A stretch of 64,000 nt of DNA from Metabacillus schmidteae (GCF_903166545.1 NZ_CAESCH010000001.1:1058001-1122000); one strand, 5' to 3'; shown: positions 50,353-60,735, counted from the stretch's first letter. The notes: generated by a model from the sequence alone, not told the origin. A program made the numbers and translations.

Positions 50353-50397
50353 AAAAAGATCAGGAAGAAAGGGAACGTCCTTTCCTTCTGATCTTTT
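50353..50397. terminator. Convergent terminator
   Basis: AAAAGATCAG-AAG-AAAGG / CCTTTCCTTCTGATCTTTT extended hairpin between two converging genes. Confidence 0.8.
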
Positions 50398-50413
50398 AAT
50401 ATTGTTAGCGTTA

Positions 50414-51439
50414 TCAAATTTCATCAATCAAAATCTTTTTACCTGACCGAGCACTTTCGATTGCAGCAAAAACCATAGCCATGCTTTTTATATTGTCTTC
50501 ACAATCTGTTTCAGCTTTACGGTTTTTCTCTAGTGCTAAAAACATCTCATCTAAACAGCCCCAATGTCCTTCATAACCTGAATAAATATCTTTAGCCTCT
50601 TTTCGGATTACTGAACGAATAAATTCAGTCGGTTTTGATTCGTCAACAACTTCATAGTAAGGAAGGTGAATTCCATCCCATTTCGCTGTTCCTTTACTAC
50701 CAATAATACGCCAATCCGCTTCCCAGGATGTGTTTAATCCTTCTGCACACCAGGATCCTTGATATGTGAATACAGCACCGTTCTTCATTTCAAAGATACA
50801 AGTAGCTGAAGCATTGCCTTTGTACCAGGAGCTTGATGGATTGTATTCATGACAATAGACCGACACAGGATCTGCATTCGTTAAGTATCTTGCTTGATCA
50901 AATGTATGTATGGCCATATCAAGAATGAGTGGACTATCCATTGCTTCACGAAATCCTCCGAAGTGCGGTCCGAGGAAAAAATCTGCATGAATAGAGGTAA
51001 TGTGACCAATTTCATTGTCAGCAAGTATCGATCGAAAAGCACGAATTTGTTTGTTATAGCGTCTGTTTTGCATAACACTGTAAGTAAAACCGGTTCCGCG
51101 GGTGATGTTGACTAAATCACGAGCATCCTTCATGGATTCTGCCATGGGCTTTTCTCCGAAAACATGGCGGTTTGCTTGTAAGGCAGTTGAGACAATGTGT
51201 TTATGTGCTGCCGGAATGGTGATGTCAAAGACAAGATTAACATCTTGATGAGTTGCTAATGCTTCTCCTAAATCAGAATACACAGGAACATTTAATTCTT
51301 TGCTTGCAGCCATTGCTCTTGCTGTTTCAAGATGAACGTCAACAAATGCGGCTATTTCTGCATGCTCCCTTTGTAAGACATAATCAATCCAAGTATTAGA
51401 CATGCTTCCACAGCCTACAACAATGATTTGATGTTTCAA
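50414..51439 (-). CDS. Gfo/Idh/MocA-family oxidoreductase
   Basis: 341 residues. N-terminal Rossmann motif IIVVGCGSMSNTWIDYV, the EKP motif HVFGEKPMAESMKDA (about 93-107) with catalytic Lys, and FFLGPHFGGFREAMDSPLIL, MAIHTFDQARYLTNADP (His). The protein is likely a sugar or polyol dehydrogenase. TTG 51439 is the best start, with GGGGAGG 7-8 nt upstream; a longer frame to 51457 reads through it. Followed upstream by a permease gene on the same strand, probably one unit, which hints at uptake and oxidation of one carbon source. Confidence 0.9.
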   Translation of the reverse strand: MKHQIIVVGCGSMSNTWIDYVLQREHAEIAAFVDVHLETARAMAASKELNVPVYSDLGEALATHQDVNLVFDITIPAAHKHIVSTALQANRHVFGEKPMAESMKDARDLVNITRGTGFTYSVMQNRRYNKQIRAFRSILADNEIGHITSIHADFFLGPHFGGFREAMDSPLILDMAIHTFDQARYLTNADPVSVYCHEYNPSSSWYKGNASATCIFEMKNGAVFTYQGSWCAEGLNTSWEADWRIIGSKGTAKWDGIHLPYYEVVDESKPTEFIRSVIRKEAKDIYSGYEGHWGCLDEMFLALEKNRKAETDCEDNIKSMAMVFAAIESARSGKKILIDEI

Positions 51440-51548
51440 AAAAATTCCTCCCCTCAATATGTATTTTAGTTGAAAAAAAGGTTAAATCACAGAAAAGAAT
51501 TTAAAATAGGATGACTTAGTTGTCCTGAGCCATCCTTTCCTCATGAAA

Positions 51549-52937
51549 TTATAAAAGAAACATCGCAACAATCGTTGTGATTATTAATCCGATCGCAACC
51601 GGCAGTAGATTTCTCCGTGCCAGTTCAAAGGGATCGACTCCACAAATTGCAGCAGCGGGAATAAGTGCCCAAGGAATAATGGTGCCTCCACCGACCCATA
51701 TAGCTGTCACCTGACCTAAAGCAGTTAAGGTTGCAGTACTAACGCCAATGGCTGTAGAGAACAATTGGGCTATAGAGCCTGCTAACGAAATGCCGGAAAA
51801 GCCAGAACCATCCAGACCTGTTAAAATTCCAACACCTGTTAATGTGATGGCCCCAACTTCAGGAGTTAATGGAACAATGGTTGCCAAGGCTACACCTAGG
51901 TCATTGACAATTCCTTCCGAGCTTTTCGGTAAATACTCTCCAATAATCGTATAAAAACCTGCATCACCTAGATAGAAGAAAGCGGCAATAGGGATAACAG
52001 GACCGAACACTCTAAAACCAAATTGAAAACCTTGAATTAAATAATTCGTCGATTCCTCAAGACCCTTTTTCTTATGTGTTAAGCAAGTGGTCAATATTAA
52101 GATAAGAAGCGCCGTTCCGCCAATTAAAGCTGTAGCATCTCCACCCTGCAAGTTCAATGTGATCATTAATAATACATCGACTAAAAAGATTAAAGGGATG
52201 AGAATCGCCAGCCACCTCTTAGTTGTAGAGGATAAAAGACTGTGATCTGCTTCTTCATTTGAGGTTTCTGTTGATACCGTCGGAAAAGACTTGCCTAATT
52301 TCATATCCCTTTTTAATAGAATGAAAGCTGTAATAGTTGTAATGAGTCCCATCGTAATGACGAGTGGAACACTTGCCCCAACGACGTCTCCTACAGGTAA
52401 CCCTGCAGCATCTGCTGTTAGTTTTGGTGCCGCCTGAATAATAAAGTCACCAGATAACGCAATTCCATGACCAAATAAATTAATCGCAACGGCAACACCA
52501 AGAGCCGGCAGTCCAGCCCTAATGGCTACTGGTAATAAGACTGCCCCAATTAAGGCAACAGCTGGTGACGGCCAAAAGAAAAAGGAAATAATCATCATAA
52601 GTAATCCAATTGTCCAATAAGCAGTAGTAGGGTTTTTAATAATCTTTGAAAATGGTGCAATCATCACTTCATTGATTCCTGATTTCATCAATATTTTACT
52701 CATTGCGACGATAATAGATATAACTAGTATGGTAGGCAATAATTCAGTAATAGCAAAAATAAAACTATTAAATAAACTTGAGATGGAATCACTAACAGAT
52801 AATGTTGAGAAAGCTGCAACAGCTAGAATTCCAACTATACAAACAATCGTTGTATCACGACGAAATAACATGAAGCCAATAATACCAATAATGAATAATA
52901 AATAAACCCAATGAATGAGTGTTATTTCTACCCCCAT
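51549..52937 (-). CDS. Polytopic permease of the ion-transporter superfamily
   Basis: 462 residues with about eleven or twelve helices. Family-type segments: PTILVISIIVAMSKILMKSG, FFFWPSPAVALIGAVLLPVA, GHGIALSGDFIIQAAPKLTA, TPEVGAITLTGVGILTGLDG, GQVTAIWVGGGTIIPWALIP. The architecture (two pseudo-symmetric halves with re-entrant glycine/proline-rich loops) points to an organic-anion or sugar-acid transporter related to the CitMHS/GntP-like groups, but the exact family is not identified. Upstream GAGGAG supports ATG 52937. Likely cotranscribed with the oxidoreductase 110 bp downstream. Confidence 0.72.
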   Translation of the reverse strand: MGVEITLIHWVYLLFIIGIIGFMLFRRDTTIVCIVGILAVAAFSTLSVSDSISSLFNSFIFAITELLPTILVISIIVAMSKILMKSGINEVMIAPFSKIIKNPTTAYWTIGLLMMIISFFFWPSPAVALIGAVLLPVAIRAGLPALGVAVAINLFGHGIALSGDFIIQAAPKLTADAAGLPVGDVVGASVPLVITMGLITTITAFILLKRDMKLGKSFPTVSTETSNEEADHSLLSSTTKRWLAILIPLIFLVDVLLMITLNLQGGDATALIGGTALLILILTTCLTHKKKGLEESTNYLIQGFQFGFRVFGPVIPIAAFFYLGDAGFYTIIGEYLPKSSEGIVNDLGVALATIVPLTPEVGAITLTGVGILTGLDGSGFSGISLAGSIAQLFSTAIGVSTATLTALGQVTAIWVGGGTIIPWALIPAAAICGVDPFELARRNLLPVAIGLIITTIVAMFLL

Positions 52938-53270
52938 TTATATCACTCCTCAGCAAATGCCTATACGTATTTACTACACTTTATGAACAAAGTTAGGAAG
53001 GTGTGAGGAGGGTTAAAGAATATATTTTCACTAGGAAAAAGTAAAAAAAGTTTGTAAGTAATTTTCGTGTCTAGCTTTAGTTGTATATCGGATCTAGGAT
53101 GTAAGCGAATAAATCGGTACTATAAGCTTTTCTAATGTAAAAACTCATAGTTTGTCAGAATGGTAGGGAATTTGTGTAACGTAGGTAAATACAGGGTAAT
53201 GTTATGTAGAAAGAAGTTGTCATTTCCAAGGAAATATTGTCAGATATACACCATAGGTACTTAATAACCA
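52938..53270. other. Gene-free stretch
   Basis: About 330 bp between the permease start and the hmoB terminator. I see no reading frame with a ribosome binding site, no repeat shared with other gaps and no clear palindrome; it must hold the permease promoter. Confidence 0.6.
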
Positions 53271-53301
53271 AAAAAGAGACAGTTCATACGGTACTGTCTC
53301 T
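53271..53301 (-). terminator. Terminator after hmoB
   Basis: AGAGACAGT / ACTGTCTCT stem followed on the minus strand by TTTTTTGG. Confidence 0.82.
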
Positions 53302-53324
53302 GGCTTTTCCTCTGGAAATTCATT

Positions 53325-53831
53325 TTAATCTTCAATGGCAACCTTTGTATACGTTGTGACATATGAAGGTCGTGGAAAGATTGATTTTTGATCGATTCCC
53401 TCTTCACTGCCTCTTTTTTTATGTGCGTGTTCATAGGCTTTGGAATTCTGCCAAGCCTTGAAGTGTTGTTCGCTTTCCCACAGTGTTAGAATAATATACG
53501 TATCACCGCGAGTAGGGCGTAAAACACGTATTGCAGAAAAACCTGGCTCTTTTTCAATTAATCGAGCTCTCTCGCTAAATCTTTTTTCAAAGAGAGGTCT
53601 GCCTTCATCTCTAACAGGTATATTGTTTAAAACAGCAAACGAACCATTTGTGATCAAATTAGTTGAATCTAATACTTCATATTTTTTGGGTTCATTAAAG
53701 ATGGTTGAGCCTTCAGTTTCATGAAAAAGAACAGCAGTATCTTGATTCGCCATCAATATTAGTGTCTCATTGCTATGGTTTTTAACCAATTTTTCTAAGT
53801 AGTCGACTGTCCCGTATGTAATGTAGAGCAT
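53325..53831 (-). CDS. hmoB: Heme-degrading monooxygenase HmoB
   Basis: 168 residues (B. subtilis HmoB/YhgC 166). A helical N-terminal half is followed by an ABM ferredoxin-like domain: GRPLFEKRFSERARLIEKEP, GFSAIRVLRPTRGDTYIILT, LWESEQHFKAWQNSKAYEHA. The ABM core with W and H near the heme pocket fits IsdG-type heme oxygenation releasing iron. ATG 53831 follows GAGGTGAT with 7-nt spacing; a GTG four codons earlier lies on that site. Adjacent to pbpF and the hem genes as in B. subtilis. Confidence 0.92.
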   Translation of the reverse strand: MLYITYGTVDYLEKLVKNHSNETLILMANQDTAVLFHETEGSTIFNEPKKYEVLDSTNLITNGSFAVLNNIPVRDEGRPLFEKRFSERARLIEKEPGFSAIRVLRPTRGDTYIILTLWESEQHFKAWQNSKAYEHAHKKRGSEEGIDQKSIFPRPSYVTTYTKVAIED

Positions 53832-53964
53832 TGATTGAATCACCTCGTTTTTATTAGTCTATACGTCATTATATCAATGATCTTTATTCTTTTCCCGGTT
53901 GGAATGTTTTTAACACATATACATTCCTATTTTTAACAATACTAAGCTTAAAAGGGGTGATGAT

Positions 53965-56109
53965 ATGAAAAGAAAGTTCATCTTGTCAGCAATTGCGTTA
54001 GTGTCTATTGTCATCTTCGCACTTCTTGGTTATCTATTTATCATATTTATGGGGAATTATGTAATAGATGAAGAAAAACTTGTCATGAATACAACATCAA
54101 AACTAGTTGATGAAAAAGGCAATGAAATTACAAAGCTTTATATAGAAAACCGGGAACTGGTTAACATCTCAGAAATTCCCGAATATGTTCAACAAGCATT
54201 TATCTCTGTAGAGGATCAACGTTTTTATGATCACCACGGCATTGATATTCAAGCGATTGGGCGTGCTCTTTATAAAGACATCCTCGCTGGAGGGAAGGTG
54301 GAAGGCGGTAGTACGATCACTCAACAGTTGGCCAAGAACATCTTCCTGACAAATGATAAAACATGGCTGAGAAAAACAAAGGAAGCCATTATTGCTGTGA
54401 ACCTGGAAAATCGGTACAGTAAATCAAAATTGCTTGAAATGTATTTAAATCAGGTTTACTTTGGGCATGGTGCCTATGGAATAAAAGCTGCTGCAGACCT
54501 TTATTTTAATAAGGATGTTTCTGAGTTAACGTTAGAGGAAGGAGCACTGCTTGCAGGTATTCCGAAGGCTCCTTCAACTTATTCTCCAATATCCAATAAG
54601 GAAAAGAGCAGGGAACGACGAAATACGATTTTAAGTTTAATGGGAGATCAACGTTATATTTCATATGACGAGGTTGTAAGAACCCATGGGAAAACTGTGA
54701 ACCTTAAAGTGAATAAGAAGCAGGAAAATCCATGGTTAACAACGTATGTTGATATGGTGTTTGATGAAGCAAAAGAAAAATATGCGTTATCAAATGAAGA
54801 GTTGTTAAGAGGTGGTTATACAATTAAAGTACCACTTCAAGTAAATCTCCAGAAATCTGCCTATGAGTTATTCCAGGATGCGAACTATTTTCCGGGGACA
54901 GATGAAAATGCGCAAGGAGCCTTTGTGTTAATGGATAATAACACAGGTGGGATTATTGCTGCTATAGGTGGCCGGGATTATGTACCAAAGGGATTAAATC
55001 GATTGAATATAACAAGGCAACCTGGTTCCACATTTAAACCAATAGCTGTTTATGCACCGACTCTTGAAACAAAACGTTTTCAGCCTTATTCGCTATTAAA
55101 AGATGAAAAGTTATCATATGGTGATTATTCTCCACAAAATGTTGATCAGAAATATGCAGGGGAAGTTTCGATGTTTGATGCTATAGTTACTTCAAAAAAT
55201 GCTGCAGCGGTATGGGCTTTATCTGAATTAGGGGTTAAAGAGAGTAAACAGTATTTGCATAAGGTAGGAATTGATATTAAAGATGATGGCTTGGCCATTG
55301 CATTAGGGGGATTATCTGAAGGAGTGACACCACTTCAAATGGCGAATGCATACAGAACCTTTACCGCTAATGGAATCTATAGTAATTCTTTTCTTATAAA
55401 AGAAATAAAAGATCGAGAAGGAAAAGTTGTTGCAGAACATCAATCACAACCAAATCAAGTGTATTCACCACAAACGGCTTGGGATATGACACGTATGCTT
55501 CAGCATGTTGTTAGTGAAGGAACTGCACAAAATGGCAGGTTTAATGGAGAACTGGCTGGTAAAACCGGTACAACCTCTTATCCCGGTGTTGAAGGCGCTG
55601 CAAAAGATGCCTGGTTTGTCGGCTATACGGAGAATGTTGTTGGTGCACTTTGGATGGGGTATGATAAAACAGACAAAAATCATTACTTGAAGCATGGAAG
55701 TTCCTATCCAACCAAATTATTTAAGGATATTTTAACGGAAGCTGATTGGGATCAAAACGTGGCTTTTTCCGTTCCCGAAGGTGTCGAAGATTTGGAAAGT
55801 CCAATAAGGCTGAAAGAAATTGAGAATGTTAACGCGAAATATACGTTTAAGCCATTAGGATTGATAACGTTAACGCTTGAATGGGAACCTTTAGCAGATG
55901 AGCGTGTAGAATATCGGATCTATGAATCTGCACAAAACGAGGAGAAGAAACTTGTAGGAACTGTAACAGGCAAAGGATATTATGAAATTCCATTTGCTAA
56001 TGTTTTTTCAGATACAGCTTATTCTGTTGCTCCTTATAATGTTCAAACAAATAAAGAAGGAAAACAAACACTGTCCACAAAGCCGACACTATTCAGTTCT
56101 ACAAACTAA
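53965..56109 (+). CDS. pbpF: Class A penicillin-binding protein PbpF
   Basis: 714 residues. N-terminal membrane helix (about 5-30), GT51 glycosyltransferase with FISVEDQRFYDHHGIDIQAI, GGSTITQQLAKNIFLTND and LEMYLNQVYFGHGAYGIKAA, then transpeptidase with SxxK in RQPGSTFKPIAVY (about 355), SxN in VTSKNAAAV (about 410) and KTG in AGKTGTTSYPG (about 532). The C-terminal tail is a fibronectin-like fold. PbpF in B. subtilis also works in forespore wall synthesis. Start follows AAGGGGTGATGAT. Full length. Confidence 0.96.
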   Translation: MKRKFILSAIALVSIVIFALLGYLFIIFMGNYVIDEEKLVMNTTSKLVDEKGNEITKLYIENRELVNISEIPEYVQQAFISVEDQRFYDHHGIDIQAIGRALYKDILAGGKVEGGSTITQQLAKNIFLTNDKTWLRKTKEAIIAVNLENRYSKSKLLEMYLNQVYFGHGAYGIKAAADLYFNKDVSELTLEEGALLAGIPKAPSTYSPISNKEKSRERRNTILSLMGDQRYISYDEVVRTHGKTVNLKVNKKQENPWLTTYVDMVFDEAKEKYALSNEELLRGGYTIKVPLQVNLQKSAYELFQDANYFPGTDENAQGAFVLMDNNTGGIIAAIGGRDYVPKGLNRLNITRQPGSTFKPIAVYAPTLETKRFQPYSLLKDEKLSYGDYSPQNVDQKYAGEVSMFDAIVTSKNAAAVWALSELGVKESKQYLHKVGIDIKDDGLAIALGGLSEGVTPLQMANAYRTFTANGIYSNSFLIKEIKDREGKVVAEHQSQPNQVYSPQTAWDMTRMLQHVVSEGTAQNGRFNGELAGKTGTTSYPGVEGAAKDAWFVGYTENVVGALWMGYDKTDKNHYLKHGSSYPTKLFKDILTEADWDQNVAFSVPEGVEDLESPIRLKEIENVNAKYTFKPLGLITLTLEWEPLADERVEYRIYESAQNEEKKLVGTVTGKGYYEIPFANVFSDTAYSVAPYNVQTNKEGKQTLSTKPTLFSSTN

Positions 56110-56259
56110 GTGTTTTCGTCTTTTTTTTGACATTTGTCTTTCTATGCTATACAACCGGAAATGAAACCGTTATAGTTGAAAGTGCAGAGATAATAATATA
56201 GAATAAGTATTACTTTATAATAAATATAATTTAATAATAGGGGTCACCCGAAAAAATTG

Positions 56260-56350
56260 AATTGTGGATAAGCGCTTTGACATCCAGCTCCTGCCTCTAG
56301 TTCTACAACCAATTTAAAATTGGGGGTAAAGGCATGTCAAGGCGTCCTCG
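56260..56350. repeat. Dispersed intergenic repeat (family B), copy 2
   Basis: GTGGATAAGCGCTTTGACAT, CCAGCTCCTGCCTCTAG on the left and GGCATGTCAAGGCGTCCTCG on the right. The left end matches 24299-24330 except a few bases; the inner hairpin differs (CAATTTAAAATTG). Lies between pbpF and hemE. Confidence 0.68.
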
Positions 56351-56377
56351 TTTTTGAAGAAAGGTGGATTTTTTAGA

Positions 56378-57430
56378 ATGGCTGAAAAAAGAATCAATGA
56401 CACGTTTCTAAAGGCGTGTCGTGGAGAAAAGACAGATTATGTTCCAGTTTGGTATATGAGACAGGCAGGCAGATCACAGCCTGAATATCGTGCGATTAAA
56501 GAAAAATACAGCTTATTTGAGATCACACATCAACCTGAGCTTTGTGCGTATGTGACAAGGCTGCCTGTTGAACAGTATGATGTAGATGCTGCCATTCTAT
56601 ATAAAGATATTATGACACCACTGCCTGCCTTAGGTGTAAATGTTGAGATAAAAACAGGAATTGGCCCGGTAATTGATGATCCGATTCGCTCTATTCAAGA
56701 TGTTGAGAAACTGGGAGAAATTGATCCGGAACGTGATGTACCTTATGTATTAGACACAATTAAATTATTAACACAAGAACAACTTGAAGTACCTTTAATT
56801 GGTTTTACCGGAGCTCCTTTTACTCTTGCCAGTTATATGATCGAAGGTGGTCCTTCAAGAAATTATAACAAGACAAAAGCATTTATGTATTCTGAGCCAC
56901 ATGCTTGGTTTGCATTAATGGATAAACTAGCTGAAATGAGCATTACATATGTAAAAGCACAAATTCGTGCTGGAGCAAAAGCTATCCAGGTCTTTGATTC
57001 ATGGGTAGGTGCCTTAAATGTGGCAGATTATCGTGTATTTATTAAGCCGACAATGGAGCGGATTTTTAGTGAGCTAAAAGAGGAAAATGTGCCACTTATT
57101 ATGTTTGGTGTAGGAGCAAGTCATCTAGCTCATGAATGGCATGACTTACCACTTGATGTAGTTGGATTGGATTGGAGACTACCTATTCAAGAAGCCCGTT
57201 CAATGGGACTGACAAAAACATTACAAGGAAATCTTGATCCGGCAATCTTACTATCTCCTTGGGAAGTAATTGAAGAAAGAGCAAAGGAAATATTAGACCA
57301 AGGGATGAAACAGGATGGTTATATATTTAACCTTGGACATGGAGTTTTCCCACAAGTAAACCCTGAGTCGTTGAAAAAATTAACTTCCTTTGTCCATGAT
57401 TATTCTAAGAAAGCAAAAGTTAGTCAATAA
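56378..57430 (+). CDS. hemE: Uroporphyrinogen decarboxylase HemE
   Basis: 350 residues. Signatures [20 protein letters not shown] (substrate Arg), [36 protein letters not shown], and [20 protein letters not shown], all conserved. Converts uroporphyrinogen III to coproporphyrinogen III. ATG 56378 follows AAGGTGG at 13 nt; an in-frame TTG at 56354 precedes that site. First gene of the hemEH pair. Confidence 0.97.
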   Translation: MAEKRINDTFLKACRGEKTDYVPVWYMRQAGRSQPEYRAIKEKYSLFEITHQPELCAYVTRLPVEQYDVDAAILYKDIMTPLPALGVNVEIKTGIGPVIDDPIRSIQDVEKLGEIDPERDVPYVLDTIKLLTQEQLEVPLIGFTGAPFTLASYMIEGGPSRNYNKTKAFMYSEPHAWFALMDKLAEMSITYVKAQIRAGAKAIQVFDSWVGALNVADYRVFIKPTMERIFSELKEENVPLIMFGVGASHLAHEWHDLPLDVVGLDWRLPIQEARSMGLTKTLQGNLDPAILLSPWEVIEERAKEILDQGMKQDGYIFNLGHGVFPQVNPESLKKLTSFVHDYSKKAKVSQ

Positions 57431-57464
57431 AGTGAGACTACAGGAGAATTATGAGGTGAATAAA

Positions 57465-58397
57465 GTGAGTAAGAAAAAAATGGGATTATTAGTAATGGCA
57501 TATGGAACTCCTTATAAAGAGGAAGATGTCGAGCGCTATTACACTCATATTAGACACGGCCGTAAACCGGCACCAGAAATGCTTCAAGACTTAAAAGACC
57601 GCTATGAGGCCATTGGTGGTATATCACCACTAGCTAAAATTACATTAGAACAAGCAAAGAAGCTTGAACAGCACTTAAATAATATTCAAGATGAAATTGA
57701 ATTTAAGATGTATCTTGGTTTAAAGCACATTGAGCCATTTGTTGAAGATGCTGTAAAACAAATGCATGAAGACGGGCTAACAGAAGCGGTAAGTATCGTA
57801 TTAGCTCCTCATTTCTCTACTTTCAGTGTTAAGTCATATAATGGACGAGCAAAGGAAGAAGCCGAAAAGCTTGGAGGCTTAACGATTACATCAGTTGAAA
57901 GCTGGTACACAGAGCCTAAGTTTATCTCTTATTGGGGAGATCAACTGAAAAAAACCTACAGCAGTATGACACAGGCAGAAAAGGATTCTTCTGTATTAGT
58001 TGTTTCTGCACACAGCTTACCAGAAAAAATTATTGCAAATGGTGATCCATATCCACAGCAACTACAGGAAACGGCTGACTTAATTGCAGAGGCATCAGGA
58101 GTTAAAAAGTATGTAACAGGATGGCAAAGTGCCGGTAATACTCCTGAACCATGGTTAGGACCTGATGTTCAAGATTTAACAAGAGATTTATATGATCAAG
58201 GCTACAAAACATTTGTCTATGTACCTGTCGGGTTTGTAGCAGATCATTTAGAAGTACTTTATGATAATGATTATGAATGTAAGGTTATTACAGATGAGCT
58301 TGGTGCAAGCTATTATCGCCCTGAAATGCCTAATGCAAAACCTGAATTTATTGACTGTTTAGCAACAGTGGTATTAAAACATTTAAAAAATAATTAA
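57465..58397 (+). CDS. hemH: Coproporphyrin III ferrochelatase HemH (CpfC)
   Basis: 310 residues, the length of B. subtilis HemH. Strong signatures: [60 protein letters not shown] (His183-type metal ligand), [60 protein letters not shown]. Inserts iron into coproporphyrin III. GTG 57465 is preceded by GAGGTG (AATAAA spacer). The usual third gene, hemY, does not follow. Confidence 0.96.
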   Translation: MSKKKMGLLVMAYGTPYKEEDVERYYTHIRHGRKPAPEMLQDLKDRYEAIGGISPLAKITLEQAKKLEQHLNNIQDEIEFKMYLGLKHIEPFVEDAVKQMHEDGLTEAVSIVLAPHFSTFSVKSYNGRAKEEAEKLGGLTITSVESWYTEPKFISYWGDQLKKTYSSMTQAEKDSSVLVVSAHSLPEKIIANGDPYPQQLQETADLIAEASGVKKYVTGWQSAGNTPEPWLGPDVQDLTRDLYDQGYKTFVYVPVGFVADHLEVLYDNDYECKVITDELGASYYRPEMPNAKPEFIDCLATVVLKHLKNN

Positions 58398-58497
58398 AGG
58401 GAAGGCAGTGAAACGAGAGAGTTTTACTGCTTTTTTGTAAGAACAAGGATATAACAAGTAAAATGAAAATGGCAAGTAACGTGGGAGGGGTAATGGA

Positions 58498-59961
58498 ATG
58501 ATAAATGAGCAACTTAACAAGTTGAAAAATGAATGGCTGGTAGAGGTAACAATTGATGAGATCCAAGAGAAACTAGATCGCAATGAAATTACTTCAAGAG
58601 AACTAGTCCTCATGTATTTATCAAGAATAGCCGAAATTGACCAATCCGGACCGATGTTAAATTCAATTATTGAAGTCAATCCAGAAGCATTACATATTGC
58701 TGCAGCACTTGATTATGAACGAAAAACAAAAGGAAGTCGTGGACCGTTACATGGTATTCCAATACTCATTAAAGATAATATTGATACTGCTGATAAAATG
58801 CATACGAGTGCAGGATCCCTTGTGCTTGCCAACTCTTATGCAAAGGAAGATGCAACACTAGTAAGGCAGCTGAGGGAGGCGGGCGCCGTTATTTTAGGTA
58901 AGACAAATCTAACAGAATGGGCCAACTTCATAGCAGAAGACATGCCGACAGGCTATAGTTCCAGAGGTGGTCAGGTTTTAAATCCTTATGGTGTATCATT
59001 CATAGTTGGAGGCTCAAGCGCAGGTTCCGGAGCTGCTATAGCAGCTAATTTATCTGTTGTAGCAGTTGGAACAGAAACCTCCGGATCTATCCTAAGTCCT
59101 GCCAGCCAAAACTCTCTTGTTGGAATCAAGCCGACAGTTGGGCTCATTAGTCGAAAAGGAATAATCCCGATTTCTCATACTCAAGATACAGCAGGTCCTA
59201 TGGCTAGAACCGTAAAAGACGCCACCATCTTGCTAAATAGTTTAAGAGGAACAGATTCTTTTGATTCTGCAACGCATAGTAATGAGTTAGCGAATTACGA
59301 TTTTACACAAAACCTAAAAGTAGATGGGTTATCTGGGAAAAGAATCGGAATAGCTCGTAACACTTATTTTGATGAACTGAAGGATTCTCAGGTTTCGGTA
59401 ATGGATGAGGCGATTAAAAAATTAGAGGATCTAGGCGCGACTGTTATTGATTTGGTTGATATTCCAACAACGAATGAACAATGGGATATCAATGTATTGC
59501 TTTATGAATTTAAAAATGATCTCAATGCTTATTTAAACACGATTGATCCAATTGTTGGGGTTCACTCATTAACAGATGTTATCAAAGCGAACGAAAAACT
59601 AGGTGAAAAAGCATTAAAGTATGGCCAACAGGTCTTTCTTGACGCTGATGCTACAAGTGGAAATCTTACCGATCCCCAATATATTGAGAGTCTAGAGAAG
59701 GATGATTATTTATCAAAAACAAAGGGAATAGACGCTGCTATGAAAGAACATGAATTAGATGCGATTGTCTTTCCTAATAATATAGGGGCAATGATCCCTG
59801 CAAAAGCGGGTTACCCTTCGATTACCGTACCTGCCGGATACACTCTTGAAGGAGAACCGGTGGGAATTACATTTACAGCGAAGGCATACATGGAACCAAT
59901 CTTAATAGAAATTGCTTATTCATATGAGCAGGGAACAAAACATCGGGTATCACCATTTTAA
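58498..59961 (+). CDS. Amidase-signature family amidase
   Basis: 487 residues. The Ser-cis-Ser-Lys triad is complete: Lys in GIPILIKDNIDT (about 91), cis-Ser in VGGSSAGSGAAIA (about 172), nucleophile Ser in TETSGSILSPAS (about 196). Family members hydrolyse amides or serve as GatA; this one has the amidase-only context (no gatBC). The protein has no signal peptide. GGGAGGGG precedes ATG 58498. It stands where hemY lies in B. subtilis. Confidence 0.93.
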   Translation: MINEQLNKLKNEWLVEVTIDEIQEKLDRNEITSRELVLMYLSRIAEIDQSGPMLNSIIEVNPEALHIAAALDYERKTKGSRGPLHGIPILIKDNIDTADKMHTSAGSLVLANSYAKEDATLVRQLREAGAVILGKTNLTEWANFIAEDMPTGYSSRGGQVLNPYGVSFIVGGSSAGSGAAIAANLSVVAVGTETSGSILSPASQNSLVGIKPTVGLISRKGIIPISHTQDTAGPMARTVKDATILLNSLRGTDSFDSATHSNELANYDFTQNLKVDGLSGKRIGIARNTYFDELKDSQVSVMDEAIKKLEDLGATVIDLVDIPTTNEQWDINVLLYEFKNDLNAYLNTIDPIVGVHSLTDVIKANEKLGEKALKYGQQVFLDADATSGNLTDPQYIESLEKDDYLSKTKGIDAAMKEHELDAIVFPNNIGAMIPAKAGYPSITVPAGYTLEGEPVGITFTAKAYMEPILIEIAYSYEQGTKHRVSPF

Positions 59962-59970
59962 AGATATACA

Positions 59971-60003
59971 AAAAACTGATCAAAAAAATCTGATCAGTTT
60001 TTT
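59971..60003 (+). terminator. Terminator after the amidase gene
   Basis: AAACTGATCA / TGATCAGTTT stem with an 8-nt loop, followed by TTTATTTTT. Confidence 0.82.
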
Positions 60004-60037
60004 ATTTTTGAATGTAAAATATTACATAAACTATGAA

Positions 60038-60076
60038 ACTTCTTACAAACTTGTTCCGTATTATATAGTAAGAAGT
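60038..60076. repeat. 9-bp inverted repeat upstream of the 201-aa gene
   Basis: ACTTCTTAC (60038-60046) and GTAAGAAGT (60068-60076) flank 21 nt that contain a TATAGT-like box at 60063-60068. It could be an operator across the promoter of the next gene. Confidence 0.45.
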
Positions 60077-60126
60077 GTCCGGCTATTAGGTAGTAGAATC
60101 TGATATAGAGGAGGAAGAGAACCCCA

Positions 60127-60732
60127 ATGTTTGATATTTTATATATTCTTATTTTTATTTTAGGTATTGGATATTTAATTCAATACAGATTAAATATTAA
60201 AAAAGCAGCAGAGTTGTCCCATAATGCTCTTTTTCCAAAAGGAAAAAAAGATTTTCAACATATTCTTATCCCGAATGAATGGAAAGAGATGGAGCCATTA
60301 TCAAAGAATACAAAAACGTATAAATATGTGAAGTGGGGAACCTTTTTTGTGTTAGTGCTTTTATTTATTCTCCTGATTATGGTCTTTACAACAGACTGGT
60401 TAAATTCATCCTTCATTAGCTCTGCGTACTTGTTTTTTGTCCTTATTAGTGCGGTAAAACATATGAGTTGTTTTTATGTTTTATCAGATGGGATTATTTT
60501 AGATGGCAAGTATTACTCTACACAACAAATTCATTCCTATAAAACAGAAAAAATCATTCGTTGGCACGAACTATATGGTTATAGCACAAGGGTTGATAAC
60601 GCATACAAACTTTCGGTGAAAGTAAAAGGTACACTATTTTCGACAACAAAATTTGTGGTTATTGATCAACAAGAACAATTAAACCAAATACTGAATCTTT
60701 TAGATGAACAAGGCATAAAAAAAGTTTCCTAA
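60127..60732 (+). CDS. Hypothetical membrane protein, 201 aa
   Basis: N-terminal helix (MFDILYILIFILGIGYLIQY), a cytoplasmic segment, two central helices (VKWGTFFVLVLLFILLIMVF and FISSAYLFFVLISAVKHMSC) and a C-terminal soluble domain FYVLSDGIILDGKYYSTQQI, SYKTEKIIRWHELYGYSTRV. The C-terminal part resembles PH-like membrane-protein domains (DUF5673-type), but I cannot name the family surely. AGGAGGAAGAG precedes ATG 60127. Stands alone. Confidence 0.7.
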   Translation: MFDILYILIFILGIGYLIQYRLNIKKAAELSHNALFPKGKKDFQHILIPNEWKEMEPLSKNTKTYKYVKWGTFFVLVLLFILLIMVFTTDWLNSSFISSAYLFFVLISAVKHMSCFYVLSDGIILDGKYYSTQQIHSYKTEKIIRWHELYGYSTRVDNAYKLSVKVKGTLFSTTKFVVIDQQEQLNQILNLLDEQGIKKVS

Positions 60733-60735
60733 TAC

